Shown here: piece by piece, positions 27,801-39,851 of the stretch
Layout: every line of letters begins with the position of its first letter
Numbering within the stretch: the stretch's first letter is position 1
Source: Ectocarpus siliculosus
Lineage: Eukaryota; Sar; Phaeophyceae; Ectocarpales; Ectocarpaceae
Reading direction: 5' to 3'
Assembly: GCA_000310025.1 (NCBI GenBank)
Contig: FN649745.1
Span: forward strand, 218,879 to 282,878
DNA length: 64,000 nt
Position numbers and translations under genes: made by a program
Notes under the pieces: generated by a model
Seen by the model: only the letters and a program-made list of their open reading frames with translations
What the model was told of the DNA's origin: nothing
The model's database searches: none

Positions 27801-30800
27801 GCGTCCACGAAAGCCCTTCTCGCCCAGGAGGTCGAAGCTACGGAGAAGGCTGCCGGCGACGTCGCGGCCGCCACGGCCGCAGCCGAAGCTGCCGCTGCCC
27901 GCGAGCAGGAGTCGACCGCCGCGCTGGAGGAGCGCATCGCCGCTCTGGAGGCCGACAAGGCCGACCTCGAGCAGCAGGAGGCGGTGCTGCGCGCGGAGAA
28001 CGAGGAGGCGGTCGCTATCATGGCCGAGAACCAACCCCGCGAGCCCGTGTTAGCGGACGCCGACGTTCAGACCGAAGCTCCCGATTCCGAAGACGAGGCC
28101 GCCGAAGGTGCTCCCGCCGCTGGCCGGAGCGTGGCGGATGTCGAGGTCGCTGAGCGCGAGGTTGCTCTAGCGGGCCTGCAGCAGCGCGTGGAGGACCTGG
28201 AAGCGAGTCTTATGGAGGCCAGAGGGGAGCAGCGGGAGCAAGAAGTCTGCAACCGGGAGGACAAGCAGAAGGCGGACGAGTCGCTGATCGAGGCCCTGGC
28301 GGCGCAGCGGCGGGCGGAGGACGCGTTCAGCGCCGCCTGCCAATCGGAGCTTGAGATGCGGTGCCGGCTCGAGAACGCCGTGCAACAGGTGCAGGAGGCG
28401 GAAGAGGCCCGCGACGCGATGTCCACCAAAGCCGAGGGAGAGGCTGCCTCCGTCGGCAAGGAGCGGGAGAAGGTCCGAGTCCTGGAAGACCGTGTGGCCG
28501 AGACCGAGACTCGCCTGGACGCGGCGGAGCAAGCCAAGACCGCGACCGAGGAAGAGGCGCGGCGCGAGGTCCTCGCCTCCAAGGAAAAGGATGAGACCAT
28601 CGGGGAACTTAGCGCCCTCGTTGACAGCCTGAGCGCAGACGGGGACAGGAAGACGGTCGAAGACAAGGCCAAGGAAGAGGGCGACGCGGCGCGCGTCCAG
28701 CAGCAGCTGGAGCAGCTGCTATCGGACAAGAACAAGGCGGAGGAAGAAGCTGCAGCGGCACGCGCCGAGAACGAGGCCCTGTGCGCCAAGATCGACGAGT
28801 TGTCCGGGCAGGTGTCGTCCGTTGCTGCCGAAGCGGAGGCCCGCGAGGACCTGGCGGCGGCGAAGGAAGCAGCTGCGGCGGCGGCGGAGGCCAAAGTAAC
28901 CGAGGACATGGCGCGCGTTGTGGAGGAGGCCATGGCCTCCGCCGAACAACTGGAACTCCTTCGGTCTGAGCTCGAAACTAAGGCCGAGGCGGCCGCGGAA
29001 TTCGCCCAGACGATCGAGTCTCTCGAGTCCCAGCTTAGGGCCGTCCAAGACTCGGCATCGGAGCGGGAGGCAGCGGACGCTGCTCGCATCGCAGACGCAG
29101 AGAGCCAGGCGGAGGAAGCCGCCGGACGTCTGCTGGCGGCGAACGAAGCCACCGCTGCAGAAAAGGAAGGCACCGCGGAGTCGGCCGAGTTACTGGCCGA
29201 GGTGGAGAGCGAGCTCACGGCGGCTAACGAGCTGTTGGCGACGGTGCAGGATGCCATGGCTGAGAAGGAAGCTTCTGCCGCCGCACGCATCGCCGAGTTG
29301 GAGGCCGAGCTTGCCTCGGCTGCCGGATCCCTGGCCGCTGCCCAGGCCGCCGCCGGGGAGAGGGAGACTGCGGCGTCCGAGCGTATCGCTGAAGTGGAGA
29401 GCGAGCTGTCTGCTGCCAACGAGCTGCTGGCCTCCGCGCCGTCCGCTGTCCGCGTGGAGCAGCTGGAGAACGAGCTCAAGGAGGCCACGGAGTCCTTCGG
29501 GGTTCAGTTGGCGGCGGCCCGGGAAGAGGAAGAGGAGGCCGTGTCGAAGCAGGTGGCGCTGGGTGTCGAGCGTGTCGCCGAGGTCGAGGCTCAGCTCAAG
29601 GCCGCCAAGGACAGGCTCGGAGAAGTACTGTCGACCGCCGAGGAAGCGGAGGCTCTGCGCGAGACGGTGGGGGCTGAGCGTGAGGAGACGGTCGCCGCGG
29701 CCGCTAAGCACGACGCCGAGATGGGTGAGGCCCGGAGAGAGCTCGACAGGGTCAAGGCTCTGCTTGAGGCGAAGGCTGACGAGGTCGAGCAGCAGAAGGC
29801 CTCGGACGAGCTCCGCCAGGCGCGAGAGGCGGCCGCTGCCGCGGAAGCGGCCGTTGCGGAGAGGGAGGCCACGATCGCCTCCATGAAGGAAACCCTGGGG
29901 GCCGGGGAGGGAGAGCTCGCCCAAACCCTCGAGGAGTCCGAGAACCTTTCGAAGGAGGTTCTCGAACTCACCGAACAGCTCATGGCCAAGGACGCCACCC
30001 TTGCCGAGCTGCGCGAACAGGTTCGTTTCGGGGTTTCACAGGCGAAAGGCTTGTTTCAAGTACCTCTAGTTGCCCTTAACAGAACACCCCTGGGGAATAA
30101 TAGGCTTCGGTGTTTGACAAGATGGTTAATTGTTCGAGAATCAGCGTAATTTTTGCACGTTTTTCTCGATTTTTGTTAGGGTCACGTGATGGTTTGTGCT
30201 TGCAAGTTGTGTTGCGTTGGTGGTTGGAGCGCTGTGTTACTCTTGCCTGTTTCACTGGCGACTTCAACCAATGAATTGTTTCGATTCTTCTAGGAAATTC
30301 TCAGCTTTTTAATGTTCGTTCTCCCTTTGCTCCCTCGATGCACAGCTGGAGGCTCGCGAATCTGAACTGGCTGAGTTGCGGGCATCGCCCCCGGCCACCT
30401 CAAACGCCGCCAACGATGGGTTCGACGGGGAAGCGACCGAGGCCAGCGCCGAGCTCCGCCGGCTGCGGGTGGACCTGGACAAGAAGGGCAGCGAGCTCGA
30501 CACGACCATGAAGGAGTGCGAGGCCGTGCGCGCGGAGCTCAAGGAGGTGAAGGGGATGCTCGGCGCGGCGGCAAGCGCCGCCGGAGCCGCCGGTGCCGAC
30601 GAGCAATCCCTCCGCAAGCGCGTGTCCCAGCTCATGTGCGAGAACGGGCTCCTCAGAGGGGAGAAGGACCGTCAGGAGGTCCTTGCCGCCGAGGCGAAGA
30701 ACGAGGCCAAGGCCAACACGTCTCGCTCCGCGGCGGAGGTGGAGAGGTTGCAGCGGGAGGTGGACCGGTTGTCTGGGGTCGTCGCCGGCAAGGCCGATGG

Positions 30801-33800
30801 AGTCGCGGCGGAGGGGGACCGAGCGAAGGCGGCGCTTTCGGCGATGGAGGCCAAGCTGTCGGAGCTTCGCCAGGAGCGAGCGGAGCTCCAGGTGCGGGCG
30901 AGTTAGTACTGCTGTCTTGGACTGCGGTCGGCCTGCTGAGGGTGGCATTTTTTTTATGTGGAGGTTAGGTGACCGGCCGCGTCGTTCGAGGGGTGCGAGA
31001 AGTTCTCAGGTGTAGGGGTGGCTAGCCCCTGGAAGGCCAATTCATGCTGCCGTTTCGTTTCAAACTCTGTATATGTGTCTCCGATCCGATTTTGCCGCCC
31101 GTCTTGGATCTCGACGGGGGCACCAGACGGCGCGTGACACATTGAAACCTACAGCAGTATTGCTTATTTTTTAATTCCCTCCGCAAGGTTAGCATAGCGT
31201 AGACCGTCTTTCGCTGCATTTTCCGCTCGTCTGTCTCTCCTGCTTCCACCAGAGCTCGATCACAAGCGCACAACAGACCAGACGTGTTGACCGTGAACGT
31301 GGTCCGACGCATTTTCCCATTTCCGTGTCAACGTTTTTGTCTTTTTGTGCGATCGCCGCCGACAGGAGGCGACGCAGAGGTCGCTAGACCGTTGCTCGGA
31401 GGCCGAGGGCGAGGTCGAGACCCTGAGGAACCGTTTGGCCGAGGTGGAGGGTCGTGACGCTAGCCGTGGCGTGGTAGTGGCTCTCGAGACCAAGGTGGAC
31501 GAGCTGGAGCAGGTGATTACCGCTACCATCGCGATGTTGTTTTCCCTGAGAAGCGGCTCGTTTCGTAGTCGCAAGCAGTTGAATTTATGCACTGCGCGCT
31601 TTCTTTGAAGAAGAACTGGTGAGGCTGACAGCGGTGTCTGCTGTTTTTTTGCGTTGTTCACAGTTGATGTGATATCGATGTTTGATTTGGTTCTCTAGCC
31701 GACGTTCGCGAGATACAATGGGGCCTGGCCTAAATAATGTAGACAACAAAGGTCTCCAACTTTTCGCACGCTGGAGTCGCTCGTTTTGAGCGACGCTGTT
31801 GTTTTGGAACGCCTTCGAACCAGGGCGTGAAATTTCTCACCCCCTGACGCTACTGCTGTCCGGGCACAACGCTACCTGCCTGTCCCTACTTGAAATTTAG
31901 GTTGTCTTTTACTTCAACCTTGTTTGGCGTGGGCGCCTCGCATCGTCCCTTTCCCTACGTCTAATTTGGGTTGCCTTTTACTTCACCCTTGTTGCGCGGA
32001 CGTCTCACATATTCCCGTTCATGCGCTGCCGCCCTCAGGAAGTGCGCCGTACCGCCGCCTCTAAGGCTGAGGTGGAGGTGGATGCCCGCGAGCATGCCAA
32101 CAGGGTTAAGCGTCTGCAGGGAGAGGTGGAGATGATACGGTCGGAGTACGAGGTTGTCTCGGAGGAGGTGGCCGACCTTCGCGTCGCAGAGGTGCGTCGT
32201 GGGCACTGAGAGGGTGTTTGCACATGCGTGATGATGGACCACTTTTGTTTTCGAGCTGGGAGGGAGTTCTCAGGAGCTATGAATTGCGTTTTGTAGAATT
32301 TACTTTTGAGCTGGGTGAGAGTTCTCTGGCGGCTATGGACTGCGTTTTCGTGGAGTTTGCTTTCGAGCTGGGAGTTCTTGGTTGAAGTAGCTGCCGTATT
32401 AATTTTTTGCCTCTCCAATTTGTGCTGCGGCGCAGAGTGGAGTCCCGATTAGGAGAAGCCGGCAACGCTTCAGAGGGAAGGGAACGTAGCGTGGAATTGG
32501 CCTTGTTTGCGTTTGTCATGTACCGGAGTATCCAAAGCCTCTGGCGTTTTGGCACGTCGACCGTTTCAGTTTCGCGTGTGCTGCGCACAGAAGTGAGTTA
32601 GTTGCTCTGACATTGTTCTTCGTTCCAGGCCTTTTGTTAATTTATTGGTCGTCCCGTCTATTTTCTTCGGCAATCACCCCCGTCTCCGCGACAGGCGAAG
32701 CTCAAGGAAGCTCTCGCACTCCAGCAGGCGACGACGGCGGACGGTTCCGAGGACCGTTCCAACGAGCTGGAGACCGAGGTCGCCCGCCTGGGTGAGGAGC
32801 TGTCCGAGCTGAAGAATGCCCACCTCGAAGCCCTCAGCGCGGAAGAAGAGAAGCGCGGTACGATACAGGCGACGCACGGCGAGTCAGTCGCTGCCCTCGA
32901 GAGGACGGTGTCGGAGCTTCAGGAGGCGAACTATTCCTCCGCCGCCGCTCTGGAGAAGAAGGTCTCCGAGTTGCAAGCGGAGCGCGATGAAGTCGAGAAA
33001 ACCGTCTCCGAGCTGCGGGCTAAGCACGGCGAGATCGTCGCCACTCTGGAAGGGGAGGTTTCCGAGCTGCAGGCGGCGAAGGACTCCGCCGCCACTCTCG
33101 AAAAGACAGCATCCGACCTGCGGGCTGAGCACGGCGAAATTGTCGCCGCGCTCGAAGACAAGGTTTCGGAGCTGCAAGCGGCGAGCGACTCCTCCGCGGC
33201 TGCTCTCGGCCAAACCACCGCCGAGCTGCGAGCCGAGCACGACGCAACCGTCGCCGCCCTCGAGAAGACCGTGTCGGAGCTGCAGGAGGCGAAGGATTCC
33301 ACCGCCGCCGCTCTCGAGGAAGCAGTCTCGGAAATGCAAGCAGAGCACAGCGAAACCGTCACCGCGCTCGAGGAGAAAATTTCGGAGCTGCAGGCGGCGA
33401 GCGAGGCGTCCGCGGCCGCTCTCGGCCAAACGACCGCCGAACTGCGAGCCGAGCACGACGAAACCGTCGGCGCCCTCAAGCAAACCGTGTCGGAGCTGCA
33501 GGAGGCGGAATCCACCGCCGCCGTCGCGCTAGAGAAGACAATGTCCGGCCTGCGGGTGGAGCACGGCGAAACTGTGACCGCGCTCGAAGAGAAGGTTTCG
33601 GAACTGCAGGCGGCGAAAGACTCCTCCGTGATCGCTCTCGGCCAAACGACCGCCGAGCTGCGAGCCGAGCACGACGAAACCGTCGCCGCCCTCGAGAAGG
33701 CAGTCTCGGAAATGCAAGCGGAGCACGGCGAAACTGTGACCGCGCTCGAGGAGAAGGTTTCGGAACTGCAGGCGGCGAAAGACTCCTCCGTGATCGCTCT

Positions 33801-36800
33801 CGGCCAAACGACCGCCGAGCTGCGAGCCGAGCACGACGAAACCGTCGCCGCCCTCGAGAAGACCGTGTCGGAGCTGCAACAGGCGAAATCCACCGCCGCC
33901 GCAGCGCTGGAGAAGACAATGTCCGACCTGCGGGCGGAGCACGGCGAAACCGTGACCGCGCTCGAAGAGAAGGTTTCGGAGCTGCAGGCGGCGAGCGGGG
34001 CGTCGGCAGTGGCTCTCGGCCAAACGACCGCCGAGCTGCGAGCCGAGCACGACGAAACCGTCGCCGCCCTCGAGAAGACCGTGTCGGAGCTGCAAGCGGC
34101 GAAAGATTCCGCAGCAGCCACTTTCGAGAAGACAATGGCAGAGCTGCAGACGGAACATGACCAAGTCGTTACCGCGCTCGAGGAGAAGCTTTCGGAGTCC
34201 CTGGAGCTGGCTGAGCAGGTCGGGGCCGACCAGGACGTTACCCTCGCGGCGCTCCGGGCCCAGATGGCTGCCTCCCACGCCGACGAGATCGCGGAGGTCA
34301 GGGCGCAGCTGTCGGAAGCCGAGCGGGCCGTCGAGGCGACGGAGGCTGCCTCGAAAGAGCTGTCGAAGGAATGCGAGGTGCGCTCGGCGGAGGTCGCCGA
34401 GGAGCTCGACGTTGCGCGTGGGCGCAAGGAGGACCTGGAGCGAGAGCTCACGGACAATATTGCGGCGGTGAGGCTGCTGTTCTTTTCGTCTCTGGCTCTT
34501 TGTGGAGCTTGATTTCCGAAGCGGACGCGCGAGGTGCTAGCTGGGACGGCTGCCTGTCGTTTGCAGAGGGTTTGTACGTCGTAGCGGAGCACAGCACCAG
34601 CGATATGTTTGTGCTTGTGCACTCGCTTAGAACTACATGGGACAGCGGCGTCTCTGTACGTAAATATGGAGGTTGATTCGCACTTCTACTCATTCCGGTT
34701 GATGTGTGCCTACCTGCGGAGAACCGTGTCGCCTTACAGCGCAGTCGAAGATTTGGCGTGTCTGTGACCATCGACTCACTTCGTACCATTCGAAGTTGTG
34801 GCGTGTGTACGGGCCTCCGCTCGAGCCCTATCTTTCTGACGAGATTATCATCGTTTCCTACCCCCCCCCCTCCCCGGTCGTGCATAACGCCATCAGGGCA
34901 AGGCTACGGAGGAGCAGCTCCGCCACCGCCTCACCTCCCAGGTAGCCGAGGCGGAGAACCTTCGCCAGGAGCTGATGGACACCCGCGAGAGGTCCGACCG
35001 CGCGGAAGCCGCAGTGCGTGCGTCCGACCAGCGCGCTAGGGAGAGCGCCGACGAGAAGACTAAGGGGCTGCTGGCCGAGATGGAAAACCTCTGCCAGGTA
35101 GGTGGCCGGGGCTATCGGCGGCGGGAGAAGGAGAGTGCAGTCGTGTAAACGCATGCCGTAGTCGCTTGACCATAGACCTCGCATGCCGGGACGGAGCGAT
35201 ATGCCGCCGGGTTTTCACCGACCCTGGCCACATTTCACAAGGATGGCCCAGAAAAGTTGACCATCATCATTGCGTTTGCCTCCGCGAGGGGTGGAGTGTT
35301 TTTGTGGTCGTGCCCGTTCTCTCTCGGTTAGTTTTTGTCGTTGTTTTGGCTGGAGACGCTGATCGGGAAACTGTAGGTGGTGGTGATTTGCGAGGAAAGA
35401 TGCTCATGTGTGTCGTTGTTGTCGGCGTACATGCATGATAAGCCGCCTAGGGTCTCTCATGCTCTGCACGTAGGACATTCCATGTATGCGGGCAGTGCTG
35501 CACGTTTACAACGTCCTGACGCGTTAAAGGTCCAGTTTGTCTGTGGGTGCGAAAGAGGTGGACAAGGGTAGTACTTGTCTTGACTCATGCCCAAGGTTTT
35601 GTTCGTGTCTCCTTCGTACAGTAGTTGTCGTCGACAGCATCGCCGTTTCCGTTACGTTCGAAGGGGTGGAACAGGCCCCTGATCTCCGAAGATAGGCAGT
35701 GCTAAACCGGTACCCTTCGCACGTCCTCTGGCGGGCATCAGCGCTTACTTGTGCTCACATCGTCGGCTTGTTCCCTGTCTCAGGAGAAGCTGATCGCCGA
35801 GAATAAAGCTGGAGAGATGGAGGCTGAGCTCGGCCGACTGCGAGAGGCGGTCGCCACCGCTGAGCAGACGGCGGCTAAGGACCAGGGCATGCTCATACGT
35901 GCGGCGGAGGAACGCATGGCCGTCCTCGACCAGGTGGGGCAGTCGCCATGCTTTCATGTGTCGGTGGTGCAACCAATCTCTCCGACAGTGCCCGTCGTAT
36001 TCGGCTTTCGGCACTACTGTTGTTGTTGGGGCACCCATACTGTACTAACGAACAAGGCTCCAGTTTATTCAGATATGTTGCTCCTTGCTCTTTTGAGAGT
36101 ATCGGTACAAGCCGATGCACGTCTATTGCAGTCGGTCCCGCGGCTGGTTGCAAGCACTGCTTGCTGTCAACACCTTTATACGTGCTCGAGATGATCCACA
36201 TCAATTGGGAGAGTTTTGTTCCAAGTCGACATTTTTTTCAAGTCTGCAAACAGGACCTCACCCAGGCTCTGCAAAGAGCAAAGGAGAGGTTGCGGTGTTG
36301 AAACAAAGAACACCGCGGTGAACTTGACCGTCGGAACGAGATACTGGCAAGCATCGAGGTCGTCTACTTCTTTTGTCATGTATAAGTTAAGTTGCTTCTT
36401 GTGTCCCGCGGGATCGCTATGCCGTCCGATGAATGACATTATATTACCCTAGCAAATCGTTGGTGTACACCCCGTTGTTTGTACCTGACCATACCGTCGT
36501 TTGTGGCGTTCTCCCACCCCTGTCCCTTTCGGTCTACATGGTGTCCTTGTCCTTGGTTGTGCATCCCTTGGTGGTACTACTCGGCTGTATCCACAGGCCG
36601 CCCAGGAAAAGGACATCGCTATCGCCAAGCTCCAGGCATCCCTGGATGCCGCTCACGCCTCGGCGGCAGCGGAGTCGGCTTCGAGCTCGGCGGCCGGTGT
36701 CGAGGAGGCGACGGCCGCCCTCAACGACAAGGTGGCCGCCCTCACGGCCGCCACGGGCGAGCAAAAGGAGACTATCGCGAGGCAGGACGCCCGCATCAAG

Positions 36801-37936
36801 AAGCTCGAGCAGGTGAGGCTGACGAACGGCCAGGTGGAGAAGCTCCAGGCGATGAAGGCCTCGGCCAGGAGGACGGCCGCGGAGAACACGGAGCTCAAGC
36901 AGCGGCTCTCGGTCCTCAAGGAGCGCCTGGAGGCCGCCGAAGGCGGCGTCGCCGGCGCCGGCGCCGGCGATGCGCCGTCGGGGGACGGGGAAGCCGCCAC
37001 CGTCACCGCCGCCCTCGCGGCCGCCGCCGACCGCAACGCGGAGCTGCAGGCCGCCAAGGACACCCTTGTTGAGAAGCTCAAGGGGTACGGCAAGCGGGTC
37101 TACGAGCTCGAGAAGCAGCACACGCGGGTGCGCGCGGCGGTGGCCGAGCTCGGGGGCTCCGTGTCTGAAGGGGGGGACCTGGGGGACGCCGTCCTGGAGT
37201 GCGCCGGGCGATTCGCGGGGCGGGGCGGTGACATGTCGGTGATGAGCACGGGGTCCCACGATGAGGCGGCGGCGGCGGCGGCGGCGGTGGAGGAGCTCCA
37301 GCGGGAGCTGCGGGAGGTCCGCGAGGCGCTGCGGGTCGAGGAGGCCGGCCGGGCGCGCCTGAAGGAGCAGATGCTGGCCGGGGTGGCCAAGTTCAGGGCG
37401 CTCGAGGCTCAGGAGAAGTCGACACGGGAGCGGCTGGAGGAGGCGGCGGTGGGGCAGAGGGGCGCCGTGAGCGCCGCGCTCAAGACAAAGGAGAAGGACC
37501 ACGAGCGCGAACTCAAGTTCTTAAAGGTTGGTTGATTTTTTTTTTTGTTTGGGTGTGTCGCGCGGCGTCGTGAGGGAATGGGTGTAACCTTTTTTTTTGT
37601 GCGTTGTGTCGTGCGTCGTATGGGGGGATGAATATTGGCCTATTTTTTGCCGTTTGCGATCCGCAGTAATTTTTCGTCGCGTGTACGTATGCATAGATAG
37701 CGTACCGTTGGGGGCTCGAACGATGGGTAGCAAAAGGTTTATTCATTGGACATATTGAAGCCGAAAATCAAACCAACAGGCCAGTCAACCCCCAGGATGT
37801 TTCTTTTCCAGGGAAATTTCTGGTGCCAGCTGTTCACCCTGTGTGATCAACCGTTGGTTGGGCAGGCGTGACGATTCGGGGGATGTATTCGTATGCATAT
37901 CGACCAGCAACTCCCTAGTGTTTAGCGCAGGCAGTG

Positions 37937-37971
<35 letters not shown>

Positions 37972-39851
37972 CAGTGCGTTTCGTCATCGCCACAGTCAGC
38001 CAAGACATGATCAACACCAGCGCAAACTAACCAGGTATGTACTGCTGATGATGTTAGTCAGTCGACATCATTGAACGGAAGTTGATGCCTCCGTTTGTCA
38101 CTTTTCGTCGGCAGGAGGAGAACGTGCAGCTGTTCAAGGAGATCGGTGAATGGAAGTCCAAGGCCGACAAGCTCACTGCCGAGCTTGAGACCCTCCAGGA
38201 GAAGCTTGCCGCCGCCAAGACAGCGCAGCAAGCATCCCCCTCGATGGTATGCTATTTAAAGTACATTTTTTTGCTTTTATCATTGTTGTTGTTTACATTT
38301 CTTGCAGTTGGCGTTTCGACTTGTCCTCCAGAAATACAAAAAGTAATATGCATAAGTTAAAGAACACACCCTACTTCGTTTGGGACGTCATCGCTTGTTA
38401 TATACTTCGTTCTAGGTTGTGGCTGTACCTTTTTTCCGTGCCGCACGACCTCCGGCGGGGTACATGTGGTGAATGCACGAGTGACAAACGTACAACGATG
38501 TGCTTGGTTTTGTCGCGGCTTGCAGCAGGGGTTCGTTTGCAGGCGGTGCAGCAACGGCCGCTTTGTGATTTGGGGTGATGTGCGTTGCTGTGTGTAGTTA
38601 ATGAGCGTCCGCGGATAGGTAAATTAGATGTAGATTTTTCGATTGGGTGCACTTTTCGGCGGCTATTGTAGGGGGGAGGTCGTCTGGCTATTTTTGTTGC
38701 TTGCCGGGAAGCGCGCTTGAGCCCCGACAACCCGCGGCTTGGAGCAGCAGTAACCCCGCCATTGATCCTTTGTGGTTAACGATAACCGGTGTTTTCACGC
38801 CTGCCTGGAACAACCTGTTTGTGTTCTCGGAATTTCCCTGACGTGATTGGCTATCGCTCCCCCCCTCCCCGGCTGTGAGTACGTTTCTCGCATCCCCTAT
38901 TTTAGTATCACGGTCCCTACTGCCGCCTTCTCTCTACAGTTGCCGTATACGTATCTCGCATTCCCCAGCATCTACTGCCACCTCTTCTCCAGTGCCGTAC
39001 GCTGGCAAACGCGCCCTTCCCCCCCCCCCCCCCCCTCCCCTTGGTGTTTGCCATCGGGATTGGGTTTTCGTCGCTTGGCACCGACGTTGTAAAACAAGCC
39101 AATTCACTTCGTGAACTCGGCAACCCAGGTTACCGTTTTTTTTTTTTACCTCGTTTTTTTTTTCTGGCGGTAACCATAATGGTGGTCGAGTAGATCATGT
39201 TGTGCGGGGTGGAGAACCCTCACTCCGCGCAAGGGGGATGATCGCACCACGTTGTGTTAAAATGGTCAAGCACCCTCGAGGCAGTTACACAGTGCTTATA
39301 ACTGTCTCTGGAAGTGAAAGCACCAGAAAATAAACTAAGTCATACGTAGCTGTCATCCGTACGCAAGGAAGTAAGCACAAGATGCCGAACACGCTTAGCA
39401 GGATGCAGCTCACCCTTCATGCGACTCGCCGAATACCTCACGGTGCTTCGCGCTTAGTGATGTGAGAGCCTGGTCCGGTGAGAACCCGGCGTGCTCCGTC
39501 CCGGCTTTGTAGGAATGCGAGGTCAATGGTCTAATGACTACGCCAGCCAAGATTAGGGGTCCCCCCCCCCCCCCCCACGCCCCACGCCCCACGCCCCACT
39601 TACTTGTGTCATTCCTTTTTTTTGCGAACCTTCAGAGCAAGAAGCGGGCCCTCGGCGACAGGACCAACAACACTCCCGCCAAGGCAACGGCAACGGCGGC
39701 GGTTGCCGGCAAGCTGGGGGCCGCCACCAGCACCACCGCGGGGGGCGTGCAGCCGGCCGCCGCCGCCGAGCGCCGCGCGGCATCCCGCGCCTTGCTCGAC
39801 GGGGAAGGGCCCATCAACGACGAGGGGGCGGGGGAGTGCAATCAGTCCTGA
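21840..39851 (+). CDS. Kinesin-7 (CENP-E-like), giant N-terminal motor with long coiled coil
   Basis: Fourteen exons: 21840-22013, 22799-22996, 24441-24608, 26154-27308, 27780-30020, 30346-30891, 31366-31512, 32039-32191, 32695-34467, 34897-35097, 35784-35933, 36597-37526, 38115-38246, 39636-39851. All joints are phase 0; the product is about 2727 residues, close to human CENP-E. The motor (about 25-340) has VAIRLRPL, P-loop GQTSSGKT (113-120; the double Ser is typical of kinesin-7), switch I NSRSSRSH (223-230) and switch II DLAGSE (267-272). CENP-E-type motors carry chromosomes along microtubules toward plus ends at mitosis; this role is inferred from family. From ~345 the protein is almost all Glu/Ala-rich coiled coil, with an 18-residue repeat region in exon 9. 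The end is basic and Ala-rich, with KRALGDRTN near its start. Intron 2 seems to use a GC donor (CAG|GCACGG). Internal exon borders in the coiled coil rest on frame and splice sites alone. Confidence 0.93.
32884..34190 (+). repeat. Coding tandem repeat: 54-bp (18-residue) units in the kinesin-7 coiled coil
   Basis: About 24 units of 18 residues follow the pattern A-L-x(6)-E/D-L-x-A-x(6). Example units are ALEEKVSELQAAKDSSVI and ALGQTTAELRAEHDETVA. They are arranged in near-identical higher-order blocks: the block from 33601 recurs 162 bp later at 33763 (3 units). A few units in the first 200 bp lack 3-4 residues. In protein terms this is roughly residues 1658-2093, all inside exon 9. Confidence 0.88.
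35138..35241 (+). repeat. Interspersed repeat, tRNA-like head, truncated copy
   Basis: Contains the block GCATGCCGTAGTCGCTTGAC...ACCTCGCATGCCGGGACGGAG and a degraded form of the following CCGGGTTCTC...CTCACATCACCAAG region. It aligns with the fuller copy at 44899-45284. It lies in kinesin-7 intron 10. Confidence 0.7.
37939..37970. repeat. (GT)16 microsatellite
   Basis: An uninterrupted GT dinucleotide run in kinesin-7 intron 12. Confidence 0.97.
39177..39541 (-). repeat. Interspersed repeat, tRNA-like head, near full-length copy (reverse orientation)
   Basis: On the minus strand it reads GTAGTCATTAGACCATTGAC... to CTCGACCACCATT. It matches 44899-45284 along ~360 bp with only scattered differences. 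A poly-C tract (39560-39576) lies beyond its head. It sits in kinesin-7 intron 13. Confidence 0.9.

Noticed and set aside
28067-29488. 473-codon open frame on the minus strand
   Set aside because: It lies exactly opposite kinesin-7 exon 5. GC-rich coiled-coil codons leave the antisense frame open, giving a Ser/Ala-rich product with no domain.
32884-34190. Regular repeats that could suggest a repeat array of the CRISPR type
   Set aside because: The repeats are contiguous coding units of 54 bp with no unique spacers, in a eukaryotic exon with the frame kept throughout.
32931-34622. 563-codon open frame on the minus strand
   Set aside because: Antisense shadow of the repetitive kinesin-7 exon 9; its repeats simply mirror the 54-bp coding repeats.
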